A stretch of DNA of 6,912 nucleotides, taken from Microcystis sp. T1-4. GTDB taxonomy: Bacteria; Cyanobacteriota; Cyanobacteriia; Cyanobacteriales; Microcystaceae. Shown in pieces: positions 1-4,105 of the stretch. A program made the position numbers and the translations under genes. The notes beneath the pieces were generated by a model. It did no database searches, was not told the origin of the DNA, and was given only the letters and a program-made list of their open reading frames with translations. Numbering within the stretch: the stretch's first letter is position 1; each line of letters begins with the position of its first letter. The DNA is taken from NCBI RefSeq assembly GCF_000297435.1, contig NZ_CAIP01000060.1, forward strand, positions 1 to 6,912, read 5' to 3'.

Positions 1-15
1 TAAACTGCCCTACTT

Positions 16-627
16 ATGTCCTCACGAGCACAGCATTTGCTGAAAATAAATCTTGTCGTTCTTCTCTTGGTTTTAGCTTTGATTGCCGGGGTTGATCGGG
101 CAAAAGTACCCGCTAGTCTTTTATTTTATCCCCCCGCTACTCCCCCAAGTCCGATCGCTGGTGTATTAACCCATTCTTTTCAGTTTCTTTGTTGTTTACC
201 CCCGATTGTTTGCCTTTTTAGTTATGCTTTATTGTCCCGGAAGGCAAGTTTCCGTAATTCTCGCCATTTTTTACTTGTTTCTGCTATAATAACGGGACTT
301 TTTGCCATCAATGAAATCTTCAGAATTCATATCATTCTCCTCTATTTTGATATTCCCAAATTCTTGACTATCTCTGTTTATGCTTTGGTAATTCTGATTT
401 ATGGTTTAGTATTTTGGCGGCAAATAAGACAAACTTATTACCAAATCTTAATCATCGCTTTAGCACTTTTAACTTTGGCGATTACTATCGATTTTCTCCC
501 GATTAAAAATCGAGGTTTTGCCAGTCTAAGTGAAGGAATTCCCAAACTGTTAAGCGCCGTGAATCTAGCTGGCTATTTTTGGGATGTATGTTTTCAAGAA
601 ATTGCCGCCAAGCTCAAATTCCAATAA
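16..627 (+). CDS. Multi-pass membrane protein of unknown function
   Basis: I do not recognise a family for this 203-residue protein. It is strongly hydrophobic, with likely membrane segments near residues 10-26, 55-73, 84-103, 115-135 and 142-160. A weaker amphipathic stretch lies at about 178-193. The short loops carry arginine and lysine (RKASFRNSR at 75-83, WRQIRQ at 134-139), as expected for an inner or thylakoid membrane protein. No catalytic motif or cofactor site is visible. The ATG at 16 is the first in frame, and the window starts too close to it to judge a promoter or an upstream partner; no clear ribosome binding site is seen. The gene ends one base before the moaB stop codon on the other strand, so the two are tightly convergent. 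A longer N-terminus outside the window cannot be wholly excluded, but the TAA at the window start is not far upstream. Confidence 0.75.
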   Translation: MSSRAQHLLKINLVVLLLVLALIAGVDRAKVPASLLFYPPATPPSPIAGVLTHSFQFLCCLPPIVCLFSYALLSRKASFRNSRHFLLVSAIITGLFAINEIFRIHIILLYFDIPKFLTISVYALVILIYGLVFWRQIRQTYYQILIIALALLTLAITIDFLPIKNRGFASLSEGIPKLLSAVNLAGYFWDVCFQEIAAKLKFQ

Positions 628-628
628 A

Positions 629-1132
629 TTATCCATTCAACTGTTTAACCAGATGTGAGATTTCGGGAAGAATCAGTTTTTCTAGGGCTAATTTAACGGC
701 ATTAGTGGAACCGGGGAGAGAAAAGACCAATAAGTTTTGATAAACCCCAGCTATTGCCCTTGATGCCATGGCACGGGAGCCAATTTCCTGATAGCTGAGA
801 TAACGAAATAATTCGCCAAAACTGGGCAAAGTAATCCTTAATAAAGGCACTAAAGCATCATAGGTGGTGTCTCTGGGAGCAATACCCGTACCCCCATTGA
901 GAATTAAGACTTTTATCCGATTTTGATGGCTAATCTCTGGTAAGATTGCTTGAATTTGTAAGGGTTCATCGGGGATAATTAAGTATAGGCCGATATCATG
1001 ACCCGATCGAGTTAGTAACTCTTGAATTATTTGGCCACTCCTATCCGTCTCTGGGGTACGAGTATCGCTCACCGTGACTACGGCACAGGTAAGGTGAAGG
1101 GGGGTGGTGTCGGGATGGGGAATAAAGGTCAT
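629..1132 (-). CDS. moaB: Molybdenum cofactor biosynthesis protein MoaB
   Basis: This 167-residue protein belongs to the MoaB/MogA fold, which binds molybdopterin and acts in the cytoplasm in the adenylation branch of molybdenum cofactor synthesis. Visible family motifs are TVSDTR (20-25), NGGTG (79-83) followed by RDTT (87-90), SRAMASRAIAG (119-129) and LPGS (139-142). It has the usual C-terminal helix (PEISHLVKQL, 156-165). Length and spacing fit a stand-alone MoaB rather than the larger MoeA or CinA proteins that share this domain. I chose the ATG at 1132 because it gives the normal family length. A start at 1183 would add 17 residues (MGPHPAPRK...) encoded by the G/C-rich inserted element upstream. 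No Shine-Dalgarno is visible, which is common in cyanobacteria. MogA-type activity is an alternative within the same family. Confidence 0.9.
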   Translation of the reverse strand: MTFIPHPDTTPLHLTCAVVTVSDTRTPETDRSGQIIQELLTRSGHDIGLYLIIPDEPLQIQAILPEISHQNRIKVLILNGGTGIAPRDTTYDALVPLLRITLPSFGELFRYLSYQEIGSRAMASRAIAGVYQNLLVFSLPGSTNAVKLALEKLILPEISHLVKQLNG

Positions 1133-1177
1133 AATTAGGGTTTGCGGCAAAAAGTTTTTCCTGGGGGCAGGGTGTGG

Positions 1178-1207
1178 CCCCACCCCCCCGACATCGGGGG
1201 GGTGGGG
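1178..1207. repeat. Perfect 13-bp G/C inverted repeat
   Basis: The left arm at 1178-1190 (CCCCACCCCCCCG) and the right arm at 1195-1207 (CGGGGGGGTGGGG) are exact reverse complements around a 4-base loop, ACAT. As RNA or single-stranded DNA this would be a very stable hairpin on either strand. It is not followed by a run of T on the minus strand, so it does not look like a classical terminator for a leftward transcript. On the plus strand the only following T run is the short TTTT at 1222-1225, after the G-rich tract. Confidence 0.85.
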
Positions 1208-1221
1208 TGTGGGGTGTGGGG
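1196..1221 (+). other. G-quadruplex motif, four G tracts
   Basis: The plus strand carries G7-T-G4-TGT-G4-TGT-G4, that is, four runs of at least four G separated by loops of 1, 3 and 3 bases. This satisfies the usual sequence rule for an intramolecular quadruplex with four tetrads. It shares its first two G tracts with the right arm of the adjacent hairpin, so the two structures are mutually exclusive. Folding in the cell is an inference. Confidence 0.6.
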
Positions 1222-1428
1222 TTTTACCAGTTTTGAGGTGGCCAATTACCTAATTTTCAGGGAAAAAGTGCCTAAATTTCCCCCCGATCACTCCCATATC
1301 CAGTACTTTTTGATTGACAAAAGGTCTAAAAGTCTTACCCAACAAGGTTTTTAGATTTATTTAGCCAGCCCTAATTAGGGATAAGCTGAGAGTTGGAGAA
1401 AAACAAGCATTGAGAACAAATGTATGTA

Positions 1429-1457
1429 TTGGCTGGTCAGTGCAGTCACCCTAGAAT
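1429..1457 (+). promoter_or_regulatory. Candidate sigma-70 promoter for rodZ-like gene
   Basis: A -35-like box TTGGCT (1429-1434; four of six consensus bases) and a -10-like box TAGAAT (1452-1457; five of six) are separated by exactly 17 bp. Transcription would start near 1464, leaving a leader of about 140 bases before the rodZ-like start codon. It lies just right of the inserted element. Single promoters read by eye are unreliable. Confidence 0.35.
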
Positions 1458-1472
1458 AAAAAACTTAACTTT

Positions 1473-1506
1473 GGCAAATATTGCCGATTTTTGCCAGTTT
1501 TTGGCA
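1473..1506. promoter_or_regulatory. Two adjacent GGCAA/TGCCA palindromes in rodZ leader
   Basis: GGCAA-ATA-TTGCC (1473-1485) and TGCCA-GTTTT-TGGCA (1492-1506) are two perfect 5-bp-arm inverted repeats within 34 bases, sharing the TTGCC/TGGCA theme. They lie just downstream of the candidate promoter start. They could be operator half-sites or small hairpins in the leader. No regulator can be named from the sequence. Confidence 0.25.
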
Positions 1507-1604
1507 CTTTTTCGCTGGTAATGACGACAAAGTAAAAGGAGCTTCTAGAGAACAGATTATCCCAAAATAACAAAATCGAGATTATCATCTAATTGGTATA
1601 GATT

Positions 1605-2468
1605 ATGACTGGAATTATGAGTCAACTCAGTCCCCTACAAGCCGAACAAATCAAGGAAATCGGGACTTATTTACGTCAAAAACGAGAAGAAAGCTGCCTG
1701 AGCATAGAAGATATCGCCGCCCTGACGATGATTAGAGTACCAATGCTAGAAGCGTTGGAAACGGGGAATTGGGAGAAATTACCAGAATTAATTTATGTCA
1801 AGGGATTTATCAAACGCTACGGTGATGCCCTAAAAATTGATGGTAAAGCTTTAGCTGATCGCTTGTCTCCTAGTGCGGAACAATTAGCCCAAGAGGTAAC
1901 TATCCCGAAAACACTGCCCACAAAAGTTACCCCTCTCCCCAAGGCTGAACCCGCTGCCCCAAAAGTGGAACGGGTGAAACCAGAAAAACCAGCCCCAGAA
2001 ACTAGCCCCCAACCAACTAAATCAACCTTTTTCGGGATGTATCTCTGGCTAGGCTTGCTGGCGGGTATATTTTGCGGTATTGGCTATCTTTTTCTTCGTC
2101 CCCCTCTCTCTAACCCCCCTGCCGTTACTCCCTCTCCTTCCCCCATGGGTTCCCTCGCACCGGTAGTCTCTCCTGCGCTGGTAGCCTCTCCTTCCCTTTC
2201 TCCTCAGCCAAAAGTTCCTCTCTCAGCCGAAGTAACTATTGAACAGGCCGCTTGGGTAAGGGTAATTGCCGATGGCAAAAAAGTCCATGAAGGCAATCTC
2301 CAACCCGGGACCAAACGAACTTGGACAGCCCAAAAGAGTTTAACTATTCGATCGGGCAATGCTGGTGCTGTTAAAATCTCTCTTAACGAAAACCCTGCCC
2401 AATTAATGGGTAAAGCTGGCCAAATCGGCGAAATCACCCTAACTGCACCCCCTCTCAGTGATCAGTAA
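1605..2468 (+). CDS. RodZ-like helix-turn-helix membrane protein
   Basis: The 287-residue protein has the RodZ layout. A cytoplasmic Cro/C1-type (HTH_25) helix-turn-helix lies at about residues 15-88 (GTYLRQKREE, LSIEDIAALT, ETGNWEKLPE, YVKGFIKRYG). A proline/lysine-rich linker at about 100-140 leads to one membrane segment at 145-164. A second proline/serine-rich linker (165-205) leads to a periplasmic beta-rich domain (206-282, AAWVRVIADGKKVHEG, RSGNAGAVKI) of the DUF4115 type. In RodZ the helix-turn-helix binds MreB and helps organise cell-wall synthesis; whether this host uses it that way is unknown. The ATG at 1605 is taken as start; an in-frame ATG at 1617 is equally possible, since neither has a clear ribosome binding site. 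The last codons (S-D-Q-stop) lie inside a short intergenic repeat, so the C-terminus may have been reset by it. Confidence 0.85.
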   Translation: MTGIMSQLSPLQAEQIKEIGTYLRQKREESCLSIEDIAALTMIRVPMLEALETGNWEKLPELIYVKGFIKRYGDALKIDGKALADRLSPSAEQLAQEVTIPKTLPTKVTPLPKAEPAAPKVERVKPEKPAPETSPQPTKSTFFGMYLWLGLLAGIFCGIGYLFLRPPLSNPPAVTPSPSPMGSLAPVVSPALVASPSLSPQPKVPLSAEVTIEQAAWVRVIADGKKVHEGNLQPGTKRTWTAQKSLTIRSGNAGAVKISLNENPAQLMGKAGQIGEITLTAPPLSDQ

Positions 2469-2489
2469 ACAGTAATCAGTAATCAGTGA
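2457..2489. repeat. ATCAGTAA-type short repeat across rodZ stop
   Basis: Copies of the ATCAGT motif occur at close spacing (AGTGATCAGTAA, CAGTAATCAGTAATCAGTGA). This is the inverted orientation of the CTGATAA repeats about 180 bp downstream. The block begins inside the rodZ-like reading frame and supplies its last three codons and stop. Repeats of this kind are a familiar feature of cyanobacterial intergenic DNA. Confidence 0.7.
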
Positions 2490-2608
2490 ACTAAAAACTC
2501 ACATCTGAAAACAAGGGCCGAATCTAAGACCTAATTGGTTAAGCTAAAAGCTTTGATGTGCTTAGTTTCTAACCTTCTTTTTAGGTAGGAGAATTGTCAG
2601 ATTCTGTC

Positions 2609-2636
2609 TTTTGCCTCTTGCCTGTTGCCCCTTGCC
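2609..2636. repeat. Four 7-bp TTGCC-type tandem repeats
   Basis: Four consecutive heptamers share NNTTGCC: TTTTGCC, TCTTGCC, TGTTGCC and CCTTGCC. The units are imperfect in the first two bases only. This is a second, unrelated heptamer family in the same intergenic space, typical of cyanobacterial short tandemly repeated sequences. Together with the flanking blocks it accounts for much of the 236-bp gap between the rodZ-like and cytochrome genes, in which I see no gene. Confidence 0.75.
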
Positions 2637-2644
2637 TTCAGAAG

Positions 2645-2705
2645 CTGAAAACTGAAAACTGATAACTGATAACTGATAACTGATAACTGATAACTGATAA
2701 CTGAT
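2645..2705. repeat. CTGATAA heptamer tandem array
   Basis: Two CTGAAAA units (2645-2658) are followed by six identical CTGATAA units (2659-2700) and a partial CTGAT. The array runs into the stop codon of the cytochrome gene (2705-2707, minus). Identical 7-bp units suggest recent expansion by slippage, and copy number probably varies among strains. There are no unique spacers, so this is not a CRISPR array. Confidence 0.9.
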
Positions 2706-3217
2706 TAGGCTGCATCATCCCAGATGGGGGTAAGGGTTTGATAATCGTAGCGGGAAGCGTTGGGATGACAGGTGACACAGGTGGTGTGACCGAGAGGAGT
2801 GGGTAAATTGACACTAGGATGCAAAACCTTTACATAGCTGGACTGTTCAATTAGGAGGGGAACAAAAGTAGTCTCCCTAAGAGGGCGGGAAGAATAACTG
2901 AGATAATCCCAGATAAGACGCTGAGTAATGCCGACAATTGGTTTTAAACGGATACCATAGTGAGAATTAGGATTTTCTAGGATTTTTTTCCAAGTTTGAC
3001 TCGGTAGGATACTGGGAGCAATGGCAATATGGCAGCTGGCACAATTTTCTAGATAGGTTTGCTGTCCAATTTGATAACGATTCAGCACTGTATCCGAGGA
3101 AGTAGATTGGGCGATCGCTGGTTGTTGAAGTAGCGAAGCCAGTAGAATACCCCCTAGAATACTGAGGAGAAAGAGGATAAGAAAAAAAATCGATTTCACT
3201 TGACCGCTGGAAGGCAT
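2705..3217 (-). CDS. Exported dihaem c-type cytochrome
   Basis: The 170-residue protein starts with a signal or anchor segment (hydrophobic 10-31, possible cleavage after AIA at about residue 36), so it acts outside the cytoplasm, in the periplasm or thylakoid lumen. Two haem-attachment sites are visible: CASCH (59-63) and CVTCH (147-151). The stretch after the first site (ILPSQTWKKIL, then SHYG at 85-88) resembles the dihaem cytochrome c (DHC) family, whose members carry electrons, in some bacteria to an oxygen-binding cytochrome SHP. No SHP partner is in the window. The protein is mature-sized for DHC and appears intact. The stop codon touches a CTGATAA array, and the upstream region (3218-3250) borders a decayed insertion sequence, so the promoter may be altered. 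No ribosome binding site is evident. Electron partner and pathway are unknown. Confidence 0.85.
   Translation of the reverse strand: MPSSGQVKSIFFLILFLLSILGGILLASLLQQPAIAQSTSSDTVLNRYQIGQQTYLENCASCHIAIAPSILPSQTWKKILENPNSHYGIRLKPIVGITQRLIWDYLSYSSRPLRETTFVPLLIEQSSYVKVLHPSVNLPTPLGHTTCVTCHPNASRYDYQTLTPIWDDAA
3111..3118. repeat. HIP1 octamer GCGATCGC
   Basis: A single perfect copy of the highly iterated palindrome of many cyanobacterial genomes lies inside the cytochrome gene, near its signal-peptide end. It supports the cyanobacterial assignment and has no further function that I can infer here. Confidence 0.8.
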
Positions 3218-3247
3218 AACTGGGATAACGGGTAATTGAACACAATT

Positions 3248-3480
3248 TTGACACTCTCGCCATCACACAGCTTTGCGGTGTGATGGGAGATTCTTGCTTC
3301 ACAGAAACCTGCTTTTTGAGACGAATCCCAACGAGTCTTACAGTCTCTCCACAAGCTTAAACTCCTGACTGCCCATCAGTATTTGGGCTCTTCTGGTTTA
3401 TGTGTGGAAACGAGGTCTATACTGATATTTTCTAGTTTCTTCTGCGGCTCGACTGAGCGTCGCCGAACGTCAAAATAGCC
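3248..3480 (-). mobile_element. Relic of an IS200/IS605-type right end (tnpB tail)
   Basis: Read on the minus strand, this region has broken frames with stretches that resemble the C-terminal tail of cyanobacterial TnpB: NTDGQSGV, a stop, then ACGETVRL and, further on, VKQESPITPQ. Stops at several points show it is not functional. It ends in a strong hairpin (3255-3290) followed by TGTCAA, as expected of the subterminal hairpin and cleavage site of an IS200/IS605 right end. A second small hairpin lies at 3445-3465. No tnpA and no TnpB catalytic domain are present, so only an end fragment survives. The right-hand boundary is a guess. The family call rests on remembered TnpB tails and needs a search. 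Confidence 0.45.
3255..3290 (-). repeat. 13-bp hairpin with one bulge at element end
   Basis: TCTC plus CCATCACAC (3255-3258 and 3260-3268) pairs with GTGTGATGG plus GAGA (3278-3290), with one bulged G at 3259 and a 9-base loop. On the minus strand the hairpin is followed closely by TGTCAA. Such imperfect subterminal hairpins are what the TnpA of IS200/IS605 elements recognises, and they also form the 3' part of TnpB guide RNAs. A role in transcription ending is less likely, because no T run follows. Confidence 0.65.
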
Positions 3481-3597
3481 CTAAAAGTCTTGCTTGATAG
3501 GTATTTCACGGTTTCATAAGCAAAAATCATAACACAAAGTCGAGAAGAGCCTCTTAACTTTTTTTATATCAAAATTACTTGAACGGGAGCATGAAAA

Positions 3598-3614
3598 GGG
3601 GAGAATTAATCCCC
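3598..3614 (-). terminator. Weak hairpin behind the surface-protein remnant
   Basis: GGGGA (3598-3602) and TCCCC (3610-3614) form a 5-bp stem around a 7-base A/T loop. On the minus strand this is followed by CTTTT. It sits just downstream of the surface-protein stop codon at 3624. The stem is short and the T run is only four bases, so this is a low-confidence terminator. The rest of 3481-3597 is A/T-rich and I see nothing else in it. Confidence 0.25.
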
Positions 3615-3623
3615 CCCATCAAT

Positions 3624-4105
3624 TTAGACAAAGAAACTATTGACCGCAATAGTGCCGAGCGCCGGTAAAGTACCCGTTAACCCAGTAAGATTAATCACCA
3701 AATCATTAGCACTTTGGAAGCCTGCTGTACCATCGTTGATAATTAGGTAAGTGGTAGTAGCATTAGCAACCCGCACTAAAACAGCACTGTTAGTTCCGAG
3801 AGCTTGATTTCCGGCTGTTGCCCCATTAGCATCGGTAAAGACGTTAGTAACAATGGTGTTAATATTGGTCGTGGTGCTATCTGTTGCCCGGGTAAAAGCG
3901 ACCGGGGCATTAATTGCCGCACCAAATTGACAAGGCATTACCCGTGCCATTAAGATTAAGCTAAACGGCTTTTACTTCGGATCACCGATATAGACTCCAA
4001 AAGGGTTATCGCTATTGGATCATGCAGGTTAAGCGCCGTTTAGCTTACCAGTACCAGTGAGGACGAGATTTTCTACGTTGTCAGAAAGGGTATAGAAAAT
4101 GGAAA
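3624..4105 (-). pseudogene. Decayed 3' end of RTX/bluetail-type surface protein gene
   Basis: The minus strand encodes, from right to left, SIFYTLSDNVENLVLTGTG, then an 87-bp insertion, then NLNGTGNALS in the same frame once the insertion is removed. The motif DNVENLVLTGTGNLNGTGN is the repeat found in large cyanobacterial calcium-binding or RTX-like surface proteins. After GNALS the frame shifts into a 108-codon open frame (3624-3950) ending DLVINLTGLTGTLPALGTIAVNSFFV-stop when read across its last segments. That resembles the C-terminal bluetail domain of cyanobacterial putative surface proteins. The repeat part joins the C-terminal domain out of frame, so an internal deletion is likely besides the insertion. 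Most of the gene is missing to the right, replaced by the CHAT gene. The bluetail name is from memory; that this is a broken surface-protein gene is well supported. Confidence 0.7.
3959..4045. mobile_element. 87-bp MITE with TA target duplication
   Basis: The element has perfect 11-bp terminal inverted repeats, AGCTAAACGGC (3959-3969) and GCCGTTTAGCT (4035-4045), flanked on both sides by TA (3957-3958 and 4046-4047). Removing the 87 bp and one TA rejoins GGT-AAT-CTT on the minus strand and restores the surface-protein repeat VENLVLTGTG-NLNGTGNALS. This defines the insertion to the base. A TA duplication is the hallmark of IS630/Tc1/mariner transposases, so the element was probably moved by an IS630-family enzyme encoded elsewhere. 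It has no coding capacity. It lies 54 bp upstream of the CHAT gene, where it may affect that gene's promoter. Confidence 0.85.

Larger units (their letters stand above)
1137..1372. mobile_element. MITE-like insertion abutting the moaB start
   Basis: The 236-bp stretch begins AGGGTTTGCGGC and, read from the other end on the minus strand, begins AGGGCTGGCTAA. These ends are imperfect inverted repeats (about 12 of the first 20 positions agree). Both ends are flanked by AATT (1133-1136 and 1373-1376), and the longer TAATTAGGG occurs at 1132-1140 and again at 1372-1380. Inside are a G/C hairpin, a G-rich tract and no credible gene. The pattern fits a small non-autonomous element, and the interior resembles sequence I associate with dispersed Microcystis repeats. 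That last point is memory, not a search. If real, it separates moaB from its original promoter and replaces the sequence in front of the start codon. Confidence 0.5.

Noticed and set aside
629..1183. Longer MoaB start at 1183
   Set aside because: The added 17 residues are encoded inside the element-like block and exceed the usual family length.
1142..1354. 70-codon open frame starting with TTG on the plus strand
   Set aside because: It lies wholly in the element-like block, uses the G/C hairpin as codons (many P, G and W), starts with TTG without a ribosome binding site and shows no domain. It is most likely a chance frame in a repeat.
2645..2705. CRISPR-like array
   Set aside because: The units are contiguous 7-mers without spacers, so it is a simple tandem repeat.
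2967..3302. 111-codon minus-strand frame overlapping the cytochrome gene
   Set aside because: About three quarters is out of frame with the clearly real cytochrome. Its first 25 codons (KQESPITPQ) come from the IS200/IS605 relic, so it is a chance join of the two.
3432..3530. 32-codon minus-strand frame beginning MIFAYETVKYL
   Set aside because: Too short, no ribosome binding site, and it runs into the decayed element. I could not tie it to any family.
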